Shown: piece by piece, positions 14,118 to 23,271 of the stretch
Numbering within the stretch: the first letter of the stretch is position 1
Layout of the letters: each line of letters opens with the position of its first letter
NCBI RefSeq assembly: GCF_001586165.1
Contig: NZ_CP014608.1
Coordinates: 1,364,001-1,428,000 of the forward strand
Origin: Obesumbacterium proteus
Lineage (GTDB): Bacteria; Pseudomonadota; Gammaproteobacteria; Enterobacterales; Enterobacteriaceae
Length of the DNA stretch: 64,000 nt
Reading direction: 5' to 3'
Position numbers and translations under genes: made by a program
The notes under the pieces: generated by a model
The model's input: only the letters and a program-made list of their open reading frames with translations
Databases searched by the model: none
Told to the model about the DNA's origin: nothing

Positions 14118-17100
14118 TTAGAACGTCACTCTAATCCCCACATTTGCCTGCCAAGAGTTGATCCCTTCATCATCATTACTGAGCCTTTGTTGATACTGAA
14201 CGCCGGTATTGATCGCAAACGTTGGTGTGATTTCATTGATAATACCTACATCAATCGTCGCTGAGCTACCGACTTTCCCCATATCAAACGTTGAGGATGC
14301 CCCATTGGTATGGGTGCTGCCGATCCAGACGTCAGGCGTTTTGCTGAAGTCTTTGTTAAGGTAACTGTTGGTATAGAAAACAAAATTACCTAACTCAGTA
14401 TCACGAATCTTGTAATTATAACGAACCCCCAACTGGCCTGTCGGGCGGGTGATAGTGCCGTAGTGAACGCGTATATCATCCACATCAGTAAAATCATCCA
14501 CTTTCAGCACTTGTATGCCTGCACCGAGAACTGGGGAAATTTCATGATTGCCCAACTCAAACGGATAGCTAACTTCGGCATTGCCACTATAGGAATAGGC
14601 TTTGATATTCGCAACGTGACCGCTTCTGCTATCCGTTGTGACATACCCATCGTATTTGGTGGCGTCGGCTCCCACATCAAGCGTTAAACCGCTCTGATGA
14701 CGAAGTGTCAGCAACGAGGTTAGACCATAGGTGGTGTAATGTGACTGGCTGTTTCCATCCTGTGCATCCGGCGTGATTTTCAGCGTCGAGTTAGCAAAGC
14801 CCAGATTCCACGTCAGGTATTGATGTTCATCACCTAGCTGCAGTACACGGCCCCCTAATAACCAACCTTGTTCTTTCTGGGTGTAGTCATAGCCATAATC
14901 GAGGAAGCCCATGGATGTGTGGTATTTATCCTCCCCATTGATGTACTGCAACCAAACTGGGTAGCTATCAACTGTTTTCCCACTCGAATCAGGTGATTGC
15001 GCAAGGTTACGGAACATCTGATTGACTCGGCTGTTATAGCTTAATAGTGCTGATGGCAGAGACAAATAAGATGGCACCTGCGGAACCACTGCAATTCGCC
15101 GCGGTTTTGGTGGTGTTATGCCGCCTTGGTCAGGTGGTGGAGGTGTGCTGCCCCCTTGATCCGGTGGTGTGTTGCCGCCATCGTCAGGTGGCGTTGTGCT
15201 GCCGCCATCGTCAGGTGGCGTGGTGCCGCCGCCGTCATCAGGTGGCGTGGTGCTGCCGCCATCGTCAGGTGGCGTTGTGCTGCCGCCATCGTCAGGTGGC
15301 GTTGTGCTGCCGCCGTCGTCAGGTGGCGTTGTGCTGCCGCCGTCGTCAGGTGGCGTTGTGCTGCCGCCGTCATCAGGTGGTGTTGTGCTACCGCCGTCGT
15401 CAGGAGGCGTTGTGCTGCCGCCGTCATCAGGTGGTGTTGTGCTACCGCCGTCGTCAGGAGGCGTTGTGCTGCCGCCGTCGTCAGGAGGCGTTGTGCTGCC
15501 GCCGTCGTCAGGTGGTGTTGTGCTACCGCCGTCGTCAGGTGGTGTTGTGCTGCCGCCATCGTCAGGTGGAAGTGTGCTACCGCCGTCGTCAGGTGGCGTG
15601 GTGCTGCCGCCGTCGTCAGGTGGCGTGGTGCTGCCGCCGTCGTCAGGTGGTGTTGTGCTGCCGCCGTCGTCAGGTGGTGTTGTGCTGCCGCCGTCGTCAG
15701 GTGGCGTTGTGCTACCGCCGTCGTCAGGTGGCGTTGTGCTACCGCCGTCGTCAGGTGGCGTTGTGCTACCGCCGTCATCAGGTGGTGTTGTGCTACCGCC
15801 GTCGTCAGGTGGAGGTGTGCTGCCGCCGTCGTCAGGAGGTAGTGTGCTACCACCTTCATCTGGTGGCGTGGTGCTGCCGCCGTCATCAGGTGGCGTTGTG
15901 CTACCACCATCGTCTGGTGTCGGCTCATCACCCTCGGTGAGATAACGAGTCTCTAAACGGTAATCCCAGTATTGGTCGCCGTTACCGCTAATCAGGCGTT
16001 CGTCCTCGGAGCTTTTGCCGGGAGCGAAGGCATAGAGCGAATATTGCCATGGCCCATTGGCAACGTAACCGCCCATAAGCTGGAAGCTATCTTTGGTTGA
16101 ATGGCCTCCAACTTGCACCAGAGAAATACCCTCTGTGGCGCCTGCGATCCCACTATTATTGGTATCGGTCAGGTATCCATCGCCCGAGAGATCGACATTG
16201 ATAAAGGTAGAACCAGCAGAAGAGTCAACGTCACCATTAATCAAAAAGTGATCGGAATCCGGCTGTGCTTCATCCATATGGCTACGCAAATAAAGCTGTG
16301 TTCCTGCGCCCGTGGTGAAGTTTTTCTGCACGGTCATTGTCTGAGAACTGAAGGCGCTTGCGGTGAGTAAGTTTGAGCTCGGTGCAGCGTATGGACGCAG
16401 GGTGACGCCATCTTCCAAGGTTAAATTTTGTACGCTTAAATTACCCGCTAGCTCCGTTCCGCTCATCATTTTAAGATCTGAAGCGAGTGAGCCAACAAGA
16501 TTTAGCGCACCCCCATACACCGTAGTGAGACCGGTGAGTGTGCTATCGCCGATCCAGTGTAATATCCCGCTGCCATATTTATTGACGCTGCCCATACCAG
16601 ACACGTTTGATGCTAGCCAAGAATCAGTGGTGCCATCGGTGCTGGCAAGGTTAGCTTGGCTGGTATCAACGATAAGTGACGATTCATCGCCAAGGTCCAA
16701 ACTACCGGTAAAGCGAGATTTTCCGGTCATGGTCAAGGTCGCATGTTCGGCAACCGAAACATCACCGTACAATGATGCATGCTCATAAAGATGTAACTGT
16801 GAGCCATTTTCCACTTGAATGTGGTTTACGTGGTAAGCCTCATCAATCCAATCATCCTTAAATATTACCCCCGCCGCGTGCGGCGTTGCCCGGCCACTCA
16901 TCGCAAATACGCCGCCATGGAGGGTTAACTCATTAATGTCTGCTCCACCGCCAAGGGTCCATTGCTGATCCCCAACTGGAGCGTAATTAATATTGAGCCA
17001 ATTCGCCGTGTCGACTGAGCCGAAATGGCCGATAAAGGCCTGAGAGTTTTTATTGTTAAGCGTAATGGTTGAAAGGGTATCGGCATTGCCATTTATGATT

Positions 17101-18563
17101 CTGGCACCTGAATCGTTATGATTGATGGTGCTGAAACTCATATCGTAGCCGTTGAGATCGAGGATCCCGCCACGTGAGCCGAACTGAATGTTTTCGCCGC
17201 TGATTTGATCTGTATCGCCAAGCTTAACGGTAGGTCGACCGCTGACGAGCGTCACGGTGGAGAATGCCGAACGCTTGCCGTCTTTATCTGGCTGTTGCGC
17301 GAGTACTACGGTGCCATCGCCTACTCGTAGGCCGCCGCCGTTTACGCCGGTAGCGTTAACGTACAGGGTTCCTTCGCCAATTTTATGCAGCGTGTCACCG
17401 GCCAGCCCGTTAATTTCCCAATCGACGGTTTTATCTGCATCCACTTCGATACCGCCGCCGACCCAGGTGGCATTCGCGCCTTCGGCAGAAATCACGCGAT
17501 AGTCATTCGAAAATTGAAGCTTCGCAGCGCCATGGTTGACGGAGCTATCTAATACAATTAAGCCCCCATCGCCGTTAAAACGTAGGTCTTTGGTTGCATC
17601 TAATTCGGCATTGGTGGCACTGGAGGGAAGTGCTTTATTAGCAATACCATGCCATCCCCAGCTGTTGTCTCCTTGAGTTATGGCATCTTTAGACCAGTGA
17701 ATGTCTCCGTTGTTAGCCATATCGATAACATCAGGATCGGTATTACTGGCGATGATTTGGTTAATAAATGCTGTCTGCAGATCTAACACATAAGTTGTTA
17801 CGTTGTAGGTGCCATAGTCCGATCCGCTCGTCAAAACACCATAGAGCTTCCATTTTTTTTCAAGGCTGTCATAGACGAATAGTGGGCTGCCGCTATCACC
17901 GGCTTCGCCTGCAGAACTAAAGGGCTGTGCTCGGGTATCCGGTGGGCCGTAATCGGTCCAGCGCAGGCGCCAATTTTCAAACGTGGGATTAACGATTGTT
18001 CCGACGGTCTTCCAGTGATACGCACCGGTTATATATACCGGTTTGTGCGTTATGGATGATACTTGATACTGAGTTCCTGACCCCACGCGGGCGAAATATT
18101 TATAGCGTGTTTTATCGTGGCGGGCATCATCAGGAATAACCATATCAGCGGGAGCTATATCGGTGACGACTTTATTTAATCGTGGAATATGAAAATCTTT
18201 AGTAGCATGCACATTACGATTAATTATTTTATAACTGACGCTATATTTCGCACCGTTACCAAATTTAACACCGGTATACCCCGTATTATGTGCCACGCTC
18301 ACAATATAGGAGGGGGCAACGAGCGTAGCGACGGCGCTGTCATCTGATGCGCCGAAATCAGGGATTGGGAAATCAAGTATTCCAGCAGAAGTGCCGTCTG
18401 TTTTAAATACCTCAACATTTTCAGCGCCGGGTGTATATTTTCCTAAATTTTCTGCAAAATCTCGATAATCTTGAACTGATACATCTTCACGCATAATACT
18501 AGCATTAGCATGCGATATTATAATGGATGTCAGCAAGCTAAAAACTTTAGGTTTCCATTTCAT
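14118..18563 (-). CDS. S6-family serine protease autotransporter with PDDGGSTTP repeats
   Basis: 1481 residues. A short signal peptide (about 1-21, ending SHANA) precedes a trypsin-like S6 (IgA-protease/SPATE-type) domain with His92 in SVAHNTGY, Asp123 in KDFHIPRLNK and Ser224 in the GDSGSP motif. A long beta-helix passenger (about 290-880) follows. Then come about 28 copies of a nine-residue repeat (PDDGGSTTP) and a C-terminal beta-barrel of about 280 residues ending in VGIRVTF. It would be exported by Sec and pushed through its own barrel to the cell surface. The Pro-rich repeat is a stalk-like spacer. Substrate unknown. The gene lies between the PRD regulator and npr and is unrelated to its neighbours, which suggests an acquired gene. 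Confidence 0.92.
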   Translation of the reverse strand: MKWKPKVFSLLTSIIISHANASIMREDVSVQDYRDFAENLGKYTPGAENVEVFKTDGTSAGILDFPIPDFGASDDSAVATLVAPSYIVSVAHNTGYTGVKFGNGAKYSVSYKIINRNVHATKDFHIPRLNKVVTDIAPADMVIPDDARHDKTRYKYFARVGSGTQYQVSSITHKPVYITGAYHWKTVGTIVNPTFENWRLRWTDYGPPDTRAQPFSSAGEAGDSGSPLFVYDSLEKKWKLYGVLTSGSDYGTYNVTTYVLDLQTAFINQIIASNTDPDVIDMANNGDIHWSKDAITQGDNSWGWHGIANKALPSSATNAELDATKDLRFNGDGGLIVLDSSVNHGAAKLQFSNDYRVISAEGANATWVGGGIEVDADKTVDWEINGLAGDTLHKIGEGTLYVNATGVNGGGLRVGDGTVVLAQQPDKDGKRSAFSTVTLVSGRPTVKLGDTDQISGENIQFGSRGGILDLNGYDMSFSTINHNDSGARIINGNADTLSTITLNNKNSQAFIGHFGSVDTANWLNINYAPVGDQQWTLGGGADINELTLHGGVFAMSGRATPHAAGVIFKDDWIDEAYHVNHIQVENGSQLHLYEHASLYGDVSVAEHATLTMTGKSRFTGSLDLGDESSLIVDTSQANLASTDGTTDSWLASNVSGMGSVNKYGSGILHWIGDSTLTGLTTVYGGALNLVGSLASDLKMMSGTELAGNLSVQNLTLEDGVTLRPYAAPSSNLLTASAFSSQTMTVQKNFTTGAGTQLYLRSHMDEAQPDSDHFLINGDVDSSAGSTFINVDLSGDGYLTDTNNSGIAGATEGISLVQVGGHSTKDSFQLMGGYVANGPWQYSLYAFAPGKSSEDERLISGNGDQYWDYRLETRYLTEGDEPTPDDGGSTTPPDDGGSTTPPDEGGSTLPPDDGGSTPPPDDGGSTTPPDDGGSTTPPDDGGSTTPPDDGGSTTPPDDGGSTTPPDDGGSTTPPDDGGSTTPPDDGGSTTPPDDGGSTLPPDDGGSTTPPDDGGSTTPPDDGGSTTPPDDGGSTTPPDDGGSTTPPDDGGSTTPPDDGGSTTPPDDGGSTTPPDDGGSTTPPDDGGSTTPPDDGGSTTPPDDGGSTTPPDDGGGTTPPDDGGSTTPPDDGGNTPPDQGGSTPPPPDQGGITPPKPRRIAVVPQVPSYLSLPSALLSYNSRVNQMFRNLAQSPDSSGKTVDSYPVWLQYINGEDKYHTSMGFLDYGYDYTQKEQGWLLGGRVLQLGDEHQYLTWNLGFANSTLKITPDAQDGNSQSHYTTYGLTSLLTLRHQSGLTLDVGADATKYDGYVTTDSRSGHVANIKAYSYSGNAEVSYPFELGNHEISPVLGAGIQVLKVDDFTDVDDIRVHYGTITRPTGQLGVRYNYKIRDTELGNFVFYTNSYLNKDFSKTPDVWIGSTHTNGASSTFDMGKVGSSATIDVGIINEITPTFAINTGVQYQQRLSNDDEGINSWQANVGIRVTF
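15165..15930 (-). repeat. 27-bp tandem repeat encoding the autotransporter spacer
   Basis: About 28 head-to-tail 27-base units, each coding nine residues of the type STTPPDDGG, with variants STLPPDDGG, STPPPDDGG, GTTPPDDGG and one PDEGG. Units differ mainly at third codon positions. Because 27 is a multiple of three, loss or gain of units keeps the frame, so spacer length can vary by slippage. The same property leaves long open frames on the other strand and in other frames; those are artefacts. Confidence 0.95.
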
Positions 18564-18750
18564 AGGTTTTTCCGTTTTCCAAAAAAAGGAATATTCCTAT
18601 TTATTATCATTTTTTATTTATCTTGAAATAAATATCATATTAATTAATTCAAAGTTAATCTTTGTTTAATGATTATATTAATCAACGCTTTTTTATAACC
18701 GCGGGTAAAAAATTTTGTTAGGGGGAGGGAGATAATGATGCTTTTATAAC
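18564..18750 (-). promoter_or_regulatory. AT-rich region upstream of the autotransporter
   Basis: 187 bases of strongly AT-rich DNA between the autotransporter start and the npr terminator, presumably its promoter. Such AT-richness commonly attracts H-NS (inference). The start is preceded on the minus strand by AGGAATATTCC and a purine-rich GGAAAA. No operator was identified. Confidence 0.4.
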
Positions 18751-18775
18751 AAAAAAACCCCGAAAATCGGGGTTC
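18751..18775 (-). terminator. Terminator after npr
   Basis: On the minus strand AACCCCGA pairs with TCGGGGTT around a three-base loop and is followed by a run of seven T. It ends the rpoN-hpf-ptsN-rapZ-npr transcript. Confidence 0.9.
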
Positions 18776-18799
18776 TTAGTAATGAAAATAGGGAATCAA

Positions 18800-19072
18800 C
18801 TAGTCTTCATCAAATCCAGCTTCAAACAGCGAAATAACGGCTTCTAGCGCTTTATCTTCATCTGGCCCTTCGGCCTGAACCTCAATATGACCGCCTTGAG
18901 CGGAATCTAACATCAGAAGAGCGATAACGCTGCTGGCTTCGGCTTCAACGCCGCTTTCATTACGTAGCAATACTTCAGCATCAAAGCCTTGAACCAGTTC
19001 AAACAATTTCATCGCTGGGCGAGCATGCATGCCCAAGCGGTTTTTGATTTCCACGGTTTGCTTTACGGTCAT
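18800..19072 (-). CDS. npr: Phosphocarrier protein NPr
   Basis: 90-residue HPr-like protein of the nitrogen PTS. It carries phosphate from PtsP to EIIA-Ntr (PtsN). The phosphorylated His16 lies in RLGMHARPA, and the SSVIALLMLDSAQGG helix is typical of the family. It follows rapZ by 10 bases and ends the rpoN cluster, as in E. coli. Confidence 0.97.
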   Translation of the reverse strand: MTVKQTVEIKNRLGMHARPAMKLFELVQGFDAEVLLRNESGVEAEASSVIALLMLDSAQGGHIEVQAEGPDEDKALEAVISLFEAGFDED

Positions 19073-19082
19073 TCAACGGTGC

Positions 19083-19934
19083 CTATTTACGTTTTTCTAG
19101 CGTGCGGTGACGAGATTGCACGTTTTTCCCGCGTGAGCGGAAATAGTCTGCAAGCTGTTCAGCCACATAAACAGAACGATGTTTGCCGCCGGTACAGCCG
19201 ATGGCTACCGTGAGATAGCTGCGGTTGTTGGTTTCCAGCATCGGCAACCATTGTTCTAAATAGCTGCGGGTCTGATAAATAAAGTTATGCACTTCGGTAT
19301 GGCGATCCAAAAATGCAGCTACCGGTTTATCAAGACCTGTCATTGGGCGTAGTTTGGGATCCCAGTGTGGGTTCGGCAGGAAGCGAACGTCGAAGACATA
19401 ATCGGCATCAATCGGGATACCGTGCTTGAAACCAAATGATTCAAACACCATCGTCAGCTCGCGCTCACGTTTGCCAAGCAGGCGTGTACGCAGCATTTCG
19501 GCCAATTCATGCACCGACATTTCGGAGGTATCGATAATTAGATCGGCGCGTGAGCGTAGTGGCTCCAGCAAATCACTCTCTTCATCAATGGCGCTTTCCA
19601 GCGACAGATTTTTAGCCGAGAGAGGGTGCAGACGACGGGTATCACTGTATCGGCGGATCAGAGTATTACGATCGGCATCTAAAAACAGCAGCTGTGGAGA
19701 GAAGCTGTCAGGCAGACTGTCCATCGCTATTTCCAAAACTTCTGGAGATTCTGGCATGTTACGCACGTCAATACTAACGGCGGCGGAGGTTTCGCGATCG
19801 GCCAGAGAGCGAGCTAAATTCGGCAAGAGCTCAACGGGAAGATTGTCTACACAATAAAATCCCATGTCTTCAAGCGCACGTAACGCAACGGATTTCCCTG
19901 AACCGGAACGGCCGCTGACAATCATCAGCACCAT
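19083..19934 (-). CDS. rapZ: RNase adapter protein RapZ
   Basis: 283 residues. It senses glucosamine-6-phosphate and guides RNase E to the small RNA GlmZ. The N-terminal P-loop GRSGSGKS is at residues 8-15, with ALEDMGFYCVDNLPV following. The C-terminal domain contains GFKHGIPIDADYVFDVRFLPNPHW and the GCTGGKHRSVYVAEQL signature, and a basic tail ends SRHRTLEKRK. The start at 19934 matches the family MVLMIVSGRSG and has GGGGAGTTGTG upstream. The gene is embedded in the rpoN-npr operon. Confidence 0.97.
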   Translation of the reverse strand: MVLMIVSGRSGSGKSVALRALEDMGFYCVDNLPVELLPNLARSLADRETSAAVSIDVRNMPESPEVLEIAMDSLPDSFSPQLLFLDADRNTLIRRYSDTRRLHPLSAKNLSLESAIDEESDLLEPLRSRADLIIDTSEMSVHELAEMLRTRLLGKRERELTMVFESFGFKHGIPIDADYVFDVRFLPNPHWDPKLRPMTGLDKPVAAFLDRHTEVHNFIYQTRSYLEQWLPMLETNNRSYLTVAIGCTGGKHRSVYVAEQLADYFRSRGKNVQSRHRTLEKRK

Positions 19935-20074
19935 GTCACAACTCCCCTTAATTTCGGACAGCCCTATGACTGTCTGTGGAAATTTGACCTCCAAAGAGGT
20001 CTATCACAAATTGTTATAACCAATGTAACGTGACGCAGCACATCCTGCCACTGTTTTGACAGCGTGCTAACGCT

Positions 20075-20539
20075 TTATTCTGTAATGATTTTGTACAGTT
20101 CATCATCGCTTTGGGCGCTGCGTAATTGGCGGCATACGCCTTTATCGGCCAATTTTTGCGCCATGATAGCGAGTGTTTGTAAGTGGGTTTTGCATTGGTC
20201 TGCTGGAACCAGCAATGCAAACAGCAGGTCAACGGGCTGATTGTCGATAGCGTCAAAGCTTATCGGCTGTTCTAGATGAATGAAAACCGCAATGGCTCGC
20301 AGGGTATCTTCCTCAAGCTTGCCGTGAGGAATCGCAATGCCGTTGCCAATGCCGGTGCTCCCCATACGCTCACGCGTTAAGATCGCATCAAAGACGATCT
20401 GTGGTGGCAGGTTCAGCTGTGCAGCTGCCAGTTCGCTGATGATTTCCAGTGCGCGTTTCTTGCTGGAACAGTGAACCGCATTGCGCGTGCACTCCGGACT
20501 CAGTACGGAGGTTAATGGCATAGTTAAATCGTTACTCAT
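20075..20539 (-). CDS. ptsN: Nitrogen PTS EIIA component PtsN
   Basis: 154-residue fructose-type IIA domain. It accepts phosphate from NPr at His72 (GIAIPHGKLEED) and controls potassium uptake and other processes by its phosphorylation state. FDAIDNQPVDLLFALLVPADQ is typical. It is slightly shorter than E. coli PtsN (163) because the variable C-terminal tail is missing. It lies between hpf and rapZ. Confidence 0.96.
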   Translation of the reverse strand: MSNDLTMPLTSVLSPECTRNAVHCSSKKRALEIISELAAAQLNLPPQIVFDAILTRERMGSTGIGNGIAIPHGKLEEDTLRAIAVFIHLEQPISFDAIDNQPVDLLFALLVPADQCKTHLQTLAIMAQKLADKGVCRQLRSAQSDDELYKIITE

Positions 20540-20663
20540 CTCATCTTCTTCATTTAAATCAGACCAAAGGGCTGATTTTTCATGCTCCCCATGATGGCTT
20601 ATCGGCCCGTTTCATGGAAGAAACAGGCCGATGAAGTCAGCAGGCGTTTAAACTATTTAAACG

Positions 20664-20951
20664 CTAGTGTTGTTTCAATTTGTCTTTATGTTTATTGAGC
20701 TGGCGCGCCAGCTTATCAACCAGAGTATCAATCGCAGCATACATGTCTAGCTGCTCCGAGGTAGCATGCAGCTCACCGCCGTTAATATGTACCGTTGCTT
20801 CCGCAATGTGCTGGATTTTCTCCACGCTCAGTACCACATAAACCTGATTTATTCGGTCAAAATATTGCTCTAGCTTGCCAAATTTTGTGGTAACAAATTC
20901 GCGCAAAGCCTCGGTAATTTCGACATGGTGTCCGGTAATGTTGAGCTGCAT
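20664..20951 (-). CDS. hpf: Ribosome hibernation promoting factor HPF
   Basis: 95-residue short-form HPF that binds the 30S decoding region and, with RMF, promotes 100S dimers in stationary phase. It runs from MQLNITGHHVEITEALR to KHKDKLKQH, the usual length. The start at 20951 follows a GGAAG; nine open codons upstream are not conserved. It lies 23 bases after rpoN. Confidence 0.96.
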   Translation of the reverse strand: MQLNITGHHVEITEALREFVTTKFGKLEQYFDRINQVYVVLSVEKIQHIAEATVHINGGELHATSEQLDMYAAIDTLVDKLARQLNKHKDKLKQH

Positions 20952-20974
20952 AGTGTCTTCCTTCTCTGTTATGG

Positions 20975-22408
20975 TCAAACCAATTGTTTGCGTTGGTTTG
21001 ACGGTGGGATGGACAAAGACTCTCGGTATTTAGCAACGGTACGTCTGGCAACCATAATACCTTGATCGGCAAGCAAGGTCGCTAGCTTGCTGTCACTCAA
21101 CGGTTTGGCAGGGTTCTCCGCCGCAACGAGTTTCTTCACGAGTGCACGAATCGCCGTTGAGGAGGCTTCGCCGCCATCTTCGGTACTGACGTGACTCGAG
21201 AAGAAATATTTCAGTTCAAATATGCCTCGCGGGCTGTGCAGAAACTTCTGCGTTGTTACGCGCGAGATGGTGGATTCATGCATTTCGACCTGCTGGGCAA
21301 TATCGGCCAGCACCATCGGCTTCATGAACTCAGCACCATTATCAAAAAATGCCTGCTGCTGTTCTACGATACAGCGTGACACTTTCAGCAAGGTTTCATT
21401 ACGGCTTTCCAGACTTTTAATCAGCCACTTCGCTTCCTGCAGATTACTGCGGATGAACTGGGTATCGCTATCGCTTCGGGTTTGTGCGCTGAGCGAAACG
21501 TAATGCTGATTAATTTTAAGACGTGGAACGCTATCCTGATTTAATTCAACGGCCCAACGCCCTTGATGTTTGTGTACCAGAACATCAGGGATCACGTAGT
21601 CAGACTCACCGGTGTTAATAGAAAGTCCTGGGCGTGGATCGAGCGTTTGGATCAGCTGCATCGCCGCTTTAAGGACATCTTCTTTTAGCTTAGTCGAACG
21701 CATCAGATTACGGAAATCGTGATTCGCTAAGAGATCTAAATGCTTATCAACAATGAGGCGGGCTTCGATAAGGAACGGCGTTCCATCGGTAAACTGTGAG
21801 AGCTGAACGAGCAGGCAATCACGCAGATCGCGGGCGGCGACGCCGACGGGGTCGAAACGCTGTACGCGTTTAAGTACCGCCTCGACTTCATCCATCATGA
21901 CGTGTTCATCGCCCATGCTCTCTAAAATATCGTCGAGAGAAGAGGTGAGGTAGCTGGTATCATCCACGGCATCGACGATGGCGGTGGCAATAGCTAAATC
22001 GGTATCGCTAAACGGGGTGAGTTCAACTTGCCACATCAGATAGTCTTGCAGGGTCTGGGTCGTCTCACCCTGATAGATCGGCAGCTCGTCGTCGCTGTAG
22101 TCCGTTCCTGTACCTGATGGGGTGCCAGCCGTATAGATTTCATCCCATGTGGCATCGAGAGGAAGTTCTTCCGGCATATCCGGCTGCTCTAGCTGTTCGC
22201 GTGTGTCCAGCTCTTCGTTGACTTCTTCCGTTGAAGTTTCGATTTCATCGTGAGTGTCATCTTGTTCAAGCAGCGGGTTGCTTTCTAATGCTTGTTGAAT
22301 CTCTTGCTGAAGCTCTAGCGTTGATAATTGCAACAGGCGAATCGCCTGCTGCAGCTGTGGAGTCATCGCTAACTGCTGACTTAGCCTGAGTTGCAAACCT
22401 TGCTTCAT
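20975..22408 (-). CDS. rpoN: RNA polymerase sigma-54 factor RpoN
   Basis: 477 residues. Region I (residues 1-50) is Gln/Leu-rich (LRLSQQLAMTPQLQQAIRLLQLS). It is followed by an acidic region II (about 55-115), the core-binding domain, an HTH and the C-terminal RpoN box ARRTVAKYRE. It directs nitrogen, stress and other sigma-54 promoters and needs activator ATPases. It follows lptB by about 130 bases and heads the hpf-ptsN-rapZ-npr group, all in the same direction. Confidence 0.98.
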   Translation of the reverse strand: MKQGLQLRLSQQLAMTPQLQQAIRLLQLSTLELQQEIQQALESNPLLEQDDTHDEIETSTEEVNEELDTREQLEQPDMPEELPLDATWDEIYTAGTPSGTGTDYSDDELPIYQGETTQTLQDYLMWQVELTPFSDTDLAIATAIVDAVDDTSYLTSSLDDILESMGDEHVMMDEVEAVLKRVQRFDPVGVAARDLRDCLLVQLSQFTDGTPFLIEARLIVDKHLDLLANHDFRNLMRSTKLKEDVLKAAMQLIQTLDPRPGLSINTGESDYVIPDVLVHKHQGRWAVELNQDSVPRLKINQHYVSLSAQTRSDSDTQFIRSNLQEAKWLIKSLESRNETLLKVSRCIVEQQQAFFDNGAEFMKPMVLADIAQQVEMHESTISRVTTQKFLHSPRGIFELKYFFSSHVSTEDGGEASSTAIRALVKKLVAAENPAKPLSDSKLATLLADQGIMVARRTVAKYRESLSIPPSNQRKQLV

Positions 22409-22539
22409 AATCGCGAGCTCATTTCCATTGGTGTAAGCAGAGTGCCTGCTAAACTAAAAAGAGTCCGGCCGCATGAAGACCACCGTGCGGTATACCCTGC
22501 TCGATGGCACAGGGTAAATATGACGCAAGATAGCCGCCG

Positions 22540-23265
22540 TTACAGACGGAATTCTTCACCCAGATAGACGCGTTTAACCTGCTCATCGGCCAAGATTTCA
22601 GCTGGCGTACCATGAGCAATGAGGTTGCCCTGGTTCACGATATAAGCACGTTCACAAACGTCTAGCGTTTCACGCACGTTATGGTCGGTAATCAATACGC
22701 CCAAACCGCGGTCGCGCAGGTGTTCGATAATTTTTTTAATATCAATAACAGAGATTGGGTCAACGCCCGCAAACGGTTCATCTAACAGGATAAACTTAGG
22801 ATTTGCGGCTAATGCACGTGCAATTTCAACGCGACGGCGTTCACCACCAGACAGCGATTGCCCGAGGTTGTCACGCAGATGAGCGATGTGGAACTCTTCC
22901 ATTAGCTCATCTGCACGATCGGCGCGCTGCTCTTTGGTGAGATCTTCGCGAATCTCTAACACGGCCATAAGGTTGTTATACACACTCAGGCGGCGAAAGA
23001 TAGAGGCTTCTTGCGGCAGATAGCCGATCCCACGACGAGCACGCGCATGCAGCGGTAGTAGGCTGATGTCTTCATCGTCAATCTCAATGCGGCCCGCATC
23101 ACGAGGCACGATACCAACAACCATATAAAAGGTGGTGGTTTTACCCGCGCCGTTAGGCCCTAGCAGCCCTACGATTTCGCCTGAGTTAACGGTGAGGCTA
23201 ACGTTTTCAACGACGCGGCGGCCTTTGTAGGCCTTGGCCAGATTTTCAGCAATTAAAGTTGTCAT
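22540..23265 (-). CDS. lptB: LPS export ABC ATPase LptB
   Basis: 241-residue ATPase that drives LPS extraction by LptFG. It shows Walker A GPNGAGKTT, Q-loop LPQEASIFRRLS, signature LSGGERRRVEIARALA, Walker B FILLDEPFAGVDP and switch His in ITDHNVRETL. It ends with YLGEEFRL. It is six bases downstream of lptA in the lptCAB string. Confidence 0.98.
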   Translation of the reverse strand: MTTLIAENLAKAYKGRRVVENVSLTVNSGEIVGLLGPNGAGKTTTFYMVVGIVPRDAGRIEIDDEDISLLPLHARARRGIGYLPQEASIFRRLSVYNNLMAVLEIREDLTKEQRADRADELMEEFHIAHLRDNLGQSLSGGERRRVEIARALAANPKFILLDEPFAGVDPISVIDIKKIIEHLRDRGLGVLITDHNVRETLDVCERAYIVNQGNLIAHGTPAEILADEQVKRVYLGEEFRL

Positions 23266-23271
23266 AACGAA

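Noticed and set aside
15165..15930. Regular repeats that might be a CRISPR array
   Set aside because: Units are directly adjacent with no spacers and lie in frame inside a protein gene; no cas genes are near.
15047..15945. Several long open frames (about 240-300 codons) on both strands across the autotransporter repeat
   Set aside because: A 27-base repeat keeps every frame open if one unit is open. The products are pure low-complexity repeats with no start context; only the minus-strand autotransporter frame makes sense.
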